Source: RUG754 sp964345365
GTDB taxonomy: Bacteria; Bacillota; Clostridia; Peptostreptococcales; Anaerovoracaceae
Direction: 5' to 3'
Length of the DNA stretch: 44,355 nt
Assembly (NCBI GenBank): GCA_964345365.1
Contig: CAYFQR010000009.1
Coordinates: 1-44,355, forward strand
Part shown: piece by piece, positions 24,015 to 31,328 of the stretch
How positions within the stretch are numbered: the stretch's first letter is position 1
Layout of the letters: every line of letters starts with the position of its first letter
Translations under genes and position numbers: made by a program
The notes under the pieces: generated by a model
Told to the model about the DNA's origin: nothing
What the model saw: the letters and a program-made list of their open reading frames with translations, nothing else
Database searches by the model: none

Positions 24015-24607
24015 AAAAAACGGTCATAGGCATTTTTGTAATGATAACAGCTATAAGCGGCATCATATATTGGGAAACGCTCGGCAGGGAAAAGCTGCTG
24101 TTTTCGGATATATTGGTGCTCAACAGGGATGTTCGGCCGCATACGGAGATTACTTCCGATATGCTTTCGAAAAAGAGTGTGTATCTGCCGAATATGGATG
24201 CCATGTCTCTGCAGCAGGCGGAGAATCTTGCAGGAATGGTGAGCGTGCAGTATATACATGCGGATACGGAGCTCTTCGGAGAATATTTTTTGCGGGAAGA
24301 AGAGGGTGTTGATGAAGAGTCGGGAGAGTTTGTTTTTTCACTGGAAACGAACAAACTCGCGGCTTATCCGAGATCGATTAAAAAAGGTGACAGGATTTAT
24401 ATATATGCAGGGGATTCATGCGTCTTGGATACAGTTGTCCTTAGGACGATGGATGGAACGAGAGAAACGGCAGCAGGCTGCGAAGATTTTGAAGAGGAAA
24501 CAGGAGCTCGCATCGAAACCATAGAGATAAAGTTAAACGAAACGGAAATAATTAAACTATCTCAATTCTTATCGGAAAATGAGGGGCTGACCGTCGCATA
24601 TAATTGA
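24011..24607 (+). CDS. CpaB/RcpC-like SAF domain protein
   Basis: A 198-residue protein with an N-terminal membrane segment (TVIGIFVMITAISGIIYW) and a SAF-like domain (LVLNRDVRPHTEITSDMLSKK, then ELFGEYFL). A second half with IKKGDRIYIYAG and DTVVLRTMDG matches the CpaB/RcpC architecture. CpaB proteins sit at the outer face and guide Flp pilus assembly, in Gram-negatives with the secretin; in a Gram-positive cell it probably interacts with peptidoglycan or the pilus base. It is shorter than many CpaB proteins. Overlap with the upstream gene and the CpaE- and TadA-like genes behind it support the call. Confidence 0.78.
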   Translation: MKKTVIGIFVMITAISGIIYWETLGREKLLFSDILVLNRDVRPHTEITSDMLSKKSVYLPNMDAMSLQQAENLAGMVSVQYIHADTELFGEYFLREEEGVDEESGEFVFSLETNKLAAYPRSIKKGDRIYIYAGDSCVLDTVVLRTMDGTRETAAGCEDFEEETGARIETIEIKLNETEIIKLSQFLSENEGLTVAYN

Positions 24608-24637
24608 GATACCGGGAAGTGAGAGGCAGGTTAAGCT

Positions 24638-25354
24638 ATGAAAGTGATTACTTTTTTCGGGGCGGAAGCGAAAGTCGGCACGACTATGATTGCACAGAGC
24701 GTGGCGGAAGAGCTTGTTCAGAGAGGGATTCGAGTTCTCACGGTATTTGCGTCCTCCGAGATGTTTGATTGCTATGTTCAGGGCTCTGATACAGTAAAAG
24801 CCGGAATCGATGACCTTATAGATATAGGAGACTTCGATGAAAAAGATATAAAACATGTGGTTTCAAAAGAGGGCGGACTCAGTTACATCAAGGGTATAAT
24901 GAGGCCGCTTAGAATCAAGAGACTCCTGAACCCCAAAGGATTTTTTGACAGACTGATTGAGCTGACAAAAAAAGACTATGATTACATGATAATAGACGGA
25001 GGACATAATTATCAGTATCCGCTTCCCGTCGGAGCATTGCTCGCTGCGGAGAAATGTTTTTTCCTGCTGACCCCGAAAGCAAGGGCTTTTTCAAGGTTCG
25101 GCGTCCTTTCGGAGATACTCCTTGTAACCATCTCGGGAGCTATGTGTGAAGACAGAGAAATAATACTGAACAAGGTGAACGGCAGAGAAAATGCATATAA
25201 CATAAATAACACAAGAGAATTGTTCGGAATGGAAGTTAGCCGGATACACGAGGCGGCTTCAGGCTCCGCATGCGAAGTCATGAATCAGACATTGAGCAAG
25301 GTTAGCCGGACTTTCAAGAAAGAGATAGCGCAAATAACAGACAGACTGATGTGA
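24638..25354 (+). CDS. CpaE/TadZ-like ParA-superfamily ATPase
   Basis: A 238-residue MinD/ParA-fold protein, in Tad systems the positioning factor that localises the pilus machine to a pole. The P-loop region reads GAEAKVGTT (residues 8-16), aligning with KGGVGTT of CpaE proteins but with both conserved glycines and the first lysine altered. A Walker B-like YDYMIIDGGHN is present. Nucleotide hydrolysis is doubtful; many TadZ proteins are atypical ATPases as well. It lies between the CpaB-like and TadA-like genes, the usual Tad order. Confidence 0.78.
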   Translation: MKVITFFGAEAKVGTTMIAQSVAEELVQRGIRVLTVFASSEMFDCYVQGSDTVKAGIDDLIDIGDFDEKDIKHVVSKEGGLSYIKGIMRPLRIKRLLNPKGFFDRLIELTKKDYDYMIIDGGHNYQYPLPVGALLAAEKCFFLLTPKARAFSRFGVLSEILLVTISGAMCEDREIILNKVNGRENAYNINNTRELFGMEVSRIHEAASGSACEVMNQTLSKVSRTFKKEIAQITDRLM

Positions 25355-25490
25355 CGTTAATTGATGAAATTTATGTTGCATTTATTGTTCTATATGGTTT
25401 TATTGACGGATTGAATAAACATAGACAGGTAGGATAAATATAGATAACAGATAGTTGATATTACAGATGGCTGATATGGCGGGTGGAGAT

Positions 25491-27104
25491 ATGTATCTAT
25501 ATGAAAAAAACAGGCAAGTCGAATTATATGAGGACGAAGACAAAATAACGAATGCCGGAGAATTCTATATCGATGATTTTCTGAGCGAATTTCGCGGTAC
25601 TTTACAGAGCAAAGAATATAATAATATCAGTGTAATACAGCAAAGGATGACGGAACAAACAGAAAGTGAATGCGGCGCAGAAATGCAGCTTACAGCAGGA
25701 AACAACAAGGAGCAATTCAGGGAAGTACTTGAAAAGGTGAAGAGGCATTTAGACGGGGAGTTTGAAAAACTCAGCGATGCGGAAAAAACACGGGAGACTG
25801 AAGTACAGAAAAAAGCGATAATCGGAGAGTACAGTTATGTGAAACTCTATAAGGAGAAGATAAAATCCGCACTCGGCAGATTGAACCTTCTCTATGCGGA
25901 CTATCCGGAATACTACAGGGATATAGGGGATGCGGTTTTTTCGGAGCTTTACGGATTCGCGGGGCTGACCCCTTGGGTTAACGATTACACGGAGGAGTAT
26001 CGTGCTTCGTCTTCTCTTAAGGTGATAGGGGATGAAATATATTGCCTGATAGACGGGAAGTCGGTCAAACAGCCTCAGAGTATAACTTTAGAGAGGAGAG
26101 AACAGCTTAGGAGAAACCTTCTGATGAGCTATCCTAAGGAGAGGCTTGAGGCGGGGCATAACGAAGTATATATGCTGCGCGAGGACGGCAAACACATAAG
26201 GGCTACTCTTATGAGCGGCGACTTTACATATCCGGGGCAGGATGTCCTTGTGTTCCGTAAATACCTTCTGTCCGAACCGGAAAACCTGACGTTTGAGAGG
26301 TTGGCATCATACGGGACCTTCCCTCATGAATGCTGCGAGATGTTCAGACTGCTTGTGGAACTGGGACCGAATATATTCTTTTGCGGGGAGGTTCGTTCGG
26401 GCAAATCGACTTTTTTGCAGGTATGGCAAAGGTATGAAGACCCTACGCTTGAGGGGACGACCGTTTCGTCTGACGAGGAGACGAATTATGCCGATATAAC
26501 AGACGGCCCGCTTATTCAAATAATTGCGGACGAAAACAGATTGGAACAAGCCGAAAAAAGCCTAAAGAGGCTCGACTCGAATTACATCATACTGTCCGAG
26601 GTCAGGAGCGCGGCGGAATATAAGTTTTTTCTCGGAATCACCAATATGGGAACGAGGCGTTGCAAGTGTACAATACATGACAATTCAGCAATCAACTTTC
26701 CGTACAAAATGGCGACGGAAATTGTGACAAAATACGGCGGTGACCAAAATGCGACGATATCGCAGCTGTACAGCAATATAGACTATGTCTTCGAACTCTA
26801 TGAGGTTCCGACAGACAGGGCGAAGAAGAAGCTCAAGGGCATAGTTGAATTGAGATATGACCCGATTGAAGACGTTTGCTCCGCACATAGAATTTGCAAA
26901 TATGATGCCGAGAAGGACAGCTGGAAATGGAAGTGCGACATAGGGAAGGACAAAGCAGCTCTCGCTATGGGCAAAGAAAAAGAGTTTTTAAGGTTTACCG
27001 AGATGCTAAAAAAACTTGAAGAGGCAAATCCGATTTTAGAGGATAATGTCATATGTCCGTCATACTATAAGGGCAATGTATTATATAGCCGGAAACATTT
27101 ATAA
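25491..27104 (+). CDS. TadA/CpaF-like secretion motor ATPase
   Basis: A 537-residue type II/IV secretion ATPase that would power subunit assembly from the cytoplasmic face. Walker A is GEVRSGKST (about residues 299-307). The YIILSEVRSAAEY stretch (near 367) corresponds to the Walker B/GEVRG box, and CTIHDNSA (near 394) to the His box TIHANS. The N-terminal 180 residues are acidic and helical. Starts at 25455 (TTG), 25467 and 25476 are possible, but 25491 follows GGTGGAG at the right distance. The 136 bases before it contain no obvious gene. Compared with classical TadA, NTGH is NMGT and the Glu-Arg pair is kept, so it is divergent but probably functional. Confidence 0.87.
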   Translation: MYLYEKNRQVELYEDEDKITNAGEFYIDDFLSEFRGTLQSKEYNNISVIQQRMTEQTESECGAEMQLTAGNNKEQFREVLEKVKRHLDGEFEKLSDAEKTRETEVQKKAIIGEYSYVKLYKEKIKSALGRLNLLYADYPEYYRDIGDAVFSELYGFAGLTPWVNDYTEEYRASSSLKVIGDEIYCLIDGKSVKQPQSITLERREQLRRNLLMSYPKERLEAGHNEVYMLREDGKHIRATLMSGDFTYPGQDVLVFRKYLLSEPENLTFERLASYGTFPHECCEMFRLLVELGPNIFFCGEVRSGKSTFLQVWQRYEDPTLEGTTVSSDEETNYADITDGPLIQIIADENRLEQAEKSLKRLDSNYIILSEVRSAAEYKFFLGITNMGTRRCKCTIHDNSAINFPYKMATEIVTKYGGDQNATISQLYSNIDYVFELYEVPTDRAKKKLKGIVELRYDPIEDVCSAHRICKYDAEKDSWKWKCDIGKDKAALAMGKEKEFLRFTEMLKKLEEANPILEDNVICPSYYKGNVLYSRKHL

Positions 27105-27106
27105 TG

Positions 27107-27178
27107 CAGCCGGGAAGACTCGCGACTTAAGCCGTGAAAGATTCAAATCTCAGGCTGCGAGAGATTCGTCTTGGGCTG
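27107..27178 (+). promoter_or_regulatory. Possible structured RNA between tadA- and tadB-like genes
   Basis: Nested complementary blocks occur in order CAGCC (27107-27111), AAGAC (27115-27119), CTCGC (27119-27123) and then GCGAG (27157-27161), GTCTT (27168-27172), GGCTG (27174-27178). AATCTC and GAGATT can form an alternative small hairpin. It could adjust expression of the membrane genes. Tentative. Confidence 0.3.
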
Positions 27179-27228
27179 TTATTCGTCTCAAGTTGTAAGA
27201 TACTAATCGAAAGCGAGGTGATGTTAAA

Positions 27229-28194
27229 ATGATTGATAAAATAGCGAACTATGTGCTTTATCTTTTGCTTCTTGCAGGCTTTTTTATATCTTTTTCCGAA
27301 AACTTTGCCAAGAGCATTGAGCTTTACAGAGCAAAAAAGAAAGTCAGGGTAAGCATCAAGCTGTCGAAGGGAAGAGAACAGAGAGACGGTACAGGTGTGA
27401 AAATCTCGGATTATATTTCAGACATGCTCACAGTGGTCAAGGGGAAACAATCGATAGAAAACGTTGTGGTTTTTTATGAAGTTTCCGTAGGATTATCGCT
27501 TCTTTTCGGGGTGATGTCGTTTATGCTTATGACACCAAAGGTGAGTTTTTTTGCGGCGGTAATCGGACTGTTCACGCCGTTCTTATATTACCGAACAAGG
27601 CTTCAGGAGATAAGGAACTTGAGCTCACGTGAGGGAAGAATACTCACAAGCGAGCTTCTCAACAATTATAAGATATATCACTTCAATATATTCGAGGCGA
27701 TAAGGATTTCCGCAGAGTCCATATCTGAGGAAGCCCCTCACACAGGAAAGTTACTGCTCACGCTTTCATATGAGCTTAATACGGTTTCTACGAAAGAAGA
27801 TGTTAAGCGGGCAGTGGACAGATTTAAGTTCGGAATAGACACGAGATGGGCGGACATGCTCGCTGCGGATATAGAACTCGCACAGACGGAGGGAGTTAAC
27901 ATAGCTTCGGCGCTGGATGATTTGATAACTTCTGTCGCCAAGGCCGGAAAAGCGATGGAAGAAACCAAAAGGCAGGGCTCGGAGGGCGTAAGGATGCTAA
28001 AATATCTTGTGCCGGTGATATATGTTCTTACAATATTCGCATCGGTTAATTTTTTCGGGATGACAATTAACGAATTCTACTATAATCAGTTCAAAACGGA
28101 AATCGGCTCCACATGGTTCATGCTCGTCTGCCTGTCATATATAGCTTCGATTCTTCTCGTTAATTTGATTAATAAGAGCAGGATGGATATATAA
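27229..28194 (+). CDS. TadB-like inner membrane platform protein
   Basis: A 321-residue membrane protein. Segments are near residues 9-23 (VLYLLLLAGFFISF), 85-118 (two helices, VGLSLLFGVMSFMLM and VSFFAAVIGLFTPFLYY), 260-275 and 295-312. Between them is a cytoplasmic T2SSF-like helical domain (SREGRILTSELLNNYKIYHF). In Tad systems TadB and TadC form the platform on which TadA acts. The start follows GAGGTGATG. TadC follows 17 bases after the stop. Confidence 0.82.
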   Translation: MIDKIANYVLYLLLLAGFFISFSENFAKSIELYRAKKKVRVSIKLSKGREQRDGTGVKISDYISDMLTVVKGKQSIENVVVFYEVSVGLSLLFGVMSFMLMTPKVSFFAAVIGLFTPFLYYRTRLQEIRNLSSREGRILTSELLNNYKIYHFNIFEAIRISAESISEEAPHTGKLLLTLSYELNTVSTKEDVKRAVDRFKFGIDTRWADMLAADIELAQTEGVNIASALDDLITSVAKAGKAMEETKRQGSEGVRMLKYLVPVIYVLTIFASVNFFGMTINEFYYNQFKTEIGSTWFMLVCLSYIASILLVNLINKSRMDI

Positions 28195-28211
28195 TGAGTG
28201 GAGGATAAATA

Positions 28212-29099
28212 ATGAACGGCTATTTGGGAATATATAGGGATATAATCTGCGAACATCAGGAAATACCCGTATACTTATTGCTTTTCGTATTAACAGTAGG
28301 CATATTCTATGCTTTTTTCTCGGATTTTGAATCGGATTATTCGGAGCATCTTACCGCTTATTTGAAACAGCCCAAGCAAGAAGATATTTTTTTTATAAGA
28401 GCGGGAATTAAGCTCAGTGCAAATCAATATAGGCTCTTACTCTTTGGGTTTACAATAACTATATTTTTGTTAAACGGGTTCAGAGCAGTATCCGTAGGCT
28501 CATATTCGGGACTGATTAAATCTGCAGCATATTCGCTGCTTTTTTTATATCTGTTTATGCCGAGAATCTATCTGTATAAAGGAATCCGCTCTCCTTTCAT
28601 CATTATAATCGACTATATTGCCTTGCAAAGAAGTAAAGAGATGGATTACGAAATATACAGCTCGGTAACTATGCTTAAGAATCTGGCAACAGCACAGGAG
28701 AAGCACCCTCTGTCATTTGACTTGATGATGGAAAGGCTCATGGAAAGCTCAAGAAAACTAAAATCTATCTATCAGAGGACTCTCGGCATATACAGAGCTG
28801 ATAACTTGGAAAAGGCGATGAGGCATTTTACCGATGCCGTCGGCACAAAAAACGCTAAAAGCTTTGCACTTATCCTTGAGAAAATTGACAAGATAAACCC
28901 GACTGAACTCAAGAATCAGGTTTCGGTATTTCAAGAAACATTGTCGGAAGAAATGTTTACAAGAGGTCTTGAAAAGGCGGAGGGTAGGGGCACGATTGTC
29001 TATGCGCTTGCAACTATGGTGAGCTTCATCTGTCTTCTGAACTTTATATTCGTATCGGTTCTTATGGATACTTTAGAAACCCTCGGAGATATATTTTGA
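28212..29099 (+). CDS. TadC-like inner membrane platform protein
   Basis: A 295-residue membrane protein with helices near the N-terminus (PVYLLLFVLTVGIFYAFF), residues 75-88 and 101-115, and a C-terminal pair (YALATMVSFICLLNFIFV). The central cytoplasmic part is T2SSF-like. Together with the preceding gene it matches the TadB/TadC pair. The start follows GGAGG closely. The gap after it holds the first Flp-like small gene. Confidence 0.8.
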   Translation: MNGYLGIYRDIICEHQEIPVYLLLFVLTVGIFYAFFSDFESDYSEHLTAYLKQPKQEDIFFIRAGIKLSANQYRLLLFGFTITIFLLNGFRAVSVGSYSGLIKSAAYSLLFLYLFMPRIYLYKGIRSPFIIIIDYIALQRSKEMDYEIYSSVTMLKNLATAQEKHPLSFDLMMERLMESSRKLKSIYQRTLGIYRADNLEKAMRHFTDAVGTKNAKSFALILEKIDKINPTELKNQVSVFQETLSEEMFTRGLEKAEGRGTIVYALATMVSFICLLNFIFVSVLMDTLETLGDIF

Positions 29100-29227
29100 A
29101 CAATTTCACGGGCTTTCATGCCTTTTTGTACATATACATAAAAATCTTAAAAAACAAGATGGATAATTCCTTACCGGTCGTAGGGGATATTAACCATAAA
29201 TATATCGTAACAGAAAGGAGTATGAAA

Positions 29228-29368
29228 ATGAAAGATTTCATCGTGCTTATTGCCGTAATCGTTCTGGGGCTTTTCATTGGAGGAATTGTACTTAACTTTA
29301 GAGGAAAAGCAACGGCACTGGGCGGAAAGGCAACCACTGCAATAGACGGTTTCACAAACAGCCTATAG
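29228..29368 (+). CDS. Flp-pilin-like small protein 1
   Basis: A 46-residue protein MKDFIVLIAVIVLGLFIGGI followed by a short tail rich in Gly, Ala and Thr (KATALGGKATTAIDGF). It is a single hydrophobic helix with no leader before it and no G-x4-E-Y prepilin site, unlike classical Flp pilins. Position right after tadC and the size point to a pilin-like subunit. The ATG at 29228 is seven bases after AAGGAG; the ATG at 29222 is only one base after it and is rejected. A paralogue lies 206 bases downstream. Confidence 0.65.
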   Translation: MKDFIVLIAVIVLGLFIGGIVLNFRGKATALGGKATTAIDGFTNSL

Positions 29369-29380
29369 TAGTTCGTGATT

Positions 29381-29503
29381 AGGTCTGCCGTAATTTTTTA
29401 TGTGCGGCAGACCTGTAAACAGTGTTGGAATTCAAGTTAAAGGCACATCCGGAGTATAACCTCGACAGTGCGGCAGACCTGTAAACAGTGTGGAATTCAA
29501 GTG
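29381..29503. repeat. Duplicated 35-bp sequence with a shared inverted arm
   Basis: GTGCGGCAGACCTGTAAACA and the following 15 bases occur at about 29402-29437 and again at 29468-29502, differing by one T. The arm CGGCAGACCT in each copy is complementary to AGGTCTGCCG at 29381-29390, so the left arm can pair with either copy. The T run lies in the loop rather than after the stem. It lies between two paralogous small genes. Confidence 0.7.
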
Positions 29504-29574
29504 TGTTTAAGATTTATAACTGTTTTATGATACTGTGAAAATTGCAGTAGACCTATGCGGCAAGGAGAGAAAAC

Positions 29575-29712
29575 ATGAAAGATTTTATCGTTTTAATAGC
29601 ATTCATCGCCCTTGGGTGCTTAATCGCAGCCTTAATCATAGGAAACGATAACAGCTTAAAAACTGCGACAAAAGGCTTTATGCTAAAACAGGTTGACGTT
29701 TTAAGCGACTGA
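29575..29712 (+). CDS. Flp-pilin-like small protein 2
   Basis: A 45-residue protein (MKDFIVLIAFIALGCLIAAL, then IIGNDNSLKTATKGF and a short tail ending LSD). The first nine residues MKDFIVLIA are identical to the upstream small protein, which marks it as a paralogue. AAGGAG precedes the ATG by seven bases. Like its partner it has one membrane helix and no prepilin cleavage motif. Probably a second pilin-like or minor subunit; too short for many gene finders. Confidence 0.65.
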   Translation: MKDFIVLIAFIALGCLIAALIIGNDNSLKTATKGFMLKQVDVLSD

Positions 29713-29980
29713 ACCTGCTCTTGTAAAATATTCCTGAAATTGCTCGTAGCTTAAGTTGTGAGCGGTTCACATAAAAAATGCTCATCCGAGTAAGGAATTA
29801 GAGGGAAGCAGATTGAAGTGCTCGGTATGTTAAAAAACAGAAAAAATTGTACTTTTTCAAAAACTATGTGCATTTTGGCGATGATTTAGCTATAAAATAT
29901 TCGAACAGAGTAAAAAACAAAAATAAACCGTTATAACCATTAAAATTATTCAAAATATTAAAAAAAAGGAGAGATTATTT

Positions 29981-31216
29981 ATGAAAAAGAGTATTTCAGT
30001 AATGCTGTCTTTTATACTCATACTGACAATGTGCCTCGGTACATCGGGAGTTGCTGATGCTGCTATAATCTTAAAAGATGCAAGCACCTATCCTGAAAAC
30101 TTCCAACACGGAACGCTCCTTCCTGATGATCGCTTAGATGAAATAACTAAAATAGATAACACCAATGTGTTTTGGGAATATAAGGACGGAACTTTAACAA
30201 TATCGGGCAAGGGTCCTATGAACGACTATGAGTTCGACGACCTCGAAAAAGCATATATATATTCAGCTAAAAAAAAGCAGTACCGTATCCCTTGGCAAAA
30301 CTATCAGTATGAAATAAATAAAATCGTCGTAAAGCCGGGAATAACCCACATAGGAAACTTTAGCTTCGGGTTCCTGAAGACTCTTAAAAAAGTAGAAATA
30401 GCAGACTCTGTTACCGACATAGGAGAGGCTGCTTTTTTAGACTCAGGTCTTGAGGAGATTAAGATTCCGGATAATGTGAAGGTCATAAAAAGGCAGACAT
30501 TCCAGGGCTGCACATCCCTTAAAAAGGTTGACTTAAATAATACGGAAGTGATTCGTGAATCGGCGTTTGCCCACTGTGTTTCCTTAAGGAGCGTCACAAT
30601 TCCTGAATCGGTGAAAGAAATAAGCACAGGATACACTTTCAGTGAAACACCTATAATCAAGGTTAAGAGTAAAACTCCGCCTGAAATAACTCCGTATGTA
30701 GACCGTGCAGGCAGAAAAAAAATGAGCCGCCTTACCGTTCTCAACAGCCAAACAATCCTCATCCCGAAGGGTGCTGACTCAAAAGCCTTTATGAGCGAAA
30801 TCGCAAGAACTGAGGATTGGGATAAAACGACTTGGACGATAAGGGAATATGACGATTCACCTTTAGTTGAAATCGCGGATAACGCATCCGCAAGCTTTAA
30901 GATAAAGAAGCTTAAGAAGGGTTTCAGAATAACCGTAAGCTCTAAGGATGACGCTCTTAAAAACATGGGACTTGAAGGCTCCGAATTAAAGGCAACATAT
31001 AAATATTACCGCTCCACTAAGAAAAACTCAGGATACAAACTGATGAAGGAGACAACTAAGCCTACATACAAGAACACAAAGGTTAAGAAAGGTAAGAGAT
31101 ACTACTACAAAGTAACCGTAACCATCTCAATCGTTCCGGGCGGAATCGTATTCGGAGACGAAGAGGGAGAGGATATCAGAACTTTAAGTCTACCTGCAAA
31201 GAGAACGAAAAAATAA
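29981..31216 (+). CDS. Secreted BspA-like leucine-rich repeat protein
   Basis: A 411-residue exported protein with a signal peptide (MKKSISVMLSFILILTMCLG, cleavage probably after ADA). Residues about 110-225 are LRR_5/BspA-type repeats (ITHIGNFSFGFLKTLKKVEI, DIGEAAFLDSGLEEIKIPDN, IKRQTFQGCTSLKKVDLNNT). The C-terminus has a fibronectin III-like Tyr-rich stretch (YKYYRSTKKNSGYKLM, GKRYYYKVTV). Such proteins bind host or bacterial surfaces. No LPXTG or membrane anchor. A start at 29981 follows AAAGGAGAG, and a terminator ends the unit. Position among pilus-like genes suggests it is displayed or exported with the system, which is inference. Confidence 0.83.
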   Translation: MKKSISVMLSFILILTMCLGTSGVADAAIILKDASTYPENFQHGTLLPDDRLDEITKIDNTNVFWEYKDGTLTISGKGPMNDYEFDDLEKAYIYSAKKKQYRIPWQNYQYEINKIVVKPGITHIGNFSFGFLKTLKKVEIADSVTDIGEAAFLDSGLEEIKIPDNVKVIKRQTFQGCTSLKKVDLNNTEVIRESAFAHCVSLRSVTIPESVKEISTGYTFSETPIIKVKSKTPPEITPYVDRAGRKKMSRLTVLNSQTILIPKGADSKAFMSEIARTEDWDKTTWTIREYDDSPLVEIADNASASFKIKKLKKGFRITVSSKDDALKNMGLEGSELKATYKYYRSTKKNSGYKLMKETTKPTYKNTKVKKGKRYYYKVTVTISIVPGGIVFGDEEGEDIRTLSLPAKRTKK

Positions 31217-31243
31217 CGAATATATAATTAAGTTAAGATAAAG

Positions 31244-31267
31244 CCCGCAGAAAATCTGCGGGTTTTT
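31244..31267 (+). terminator. Terminator after the BspA-like gene
   Basis: An 8-bp GC-rich stem CCCGCAGA/TCTGCGGG (31244-31251 with 31255-31262) followed by five Ts. Confidence 0.88.
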
Positions 31268-31328
31268 AATATCCGCATTTAAGGCTGTTTAGCCTTAAAA
31301 AAATCTTAAATAAGGAGGTTTAACTTAA

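Noticed and set aside
29381..29414. Terminator after the first Flp-like gene
   Set aside because: The stem is good, but the T run lies in the loop and none follows the right arm, so it is described as a repeat instead.
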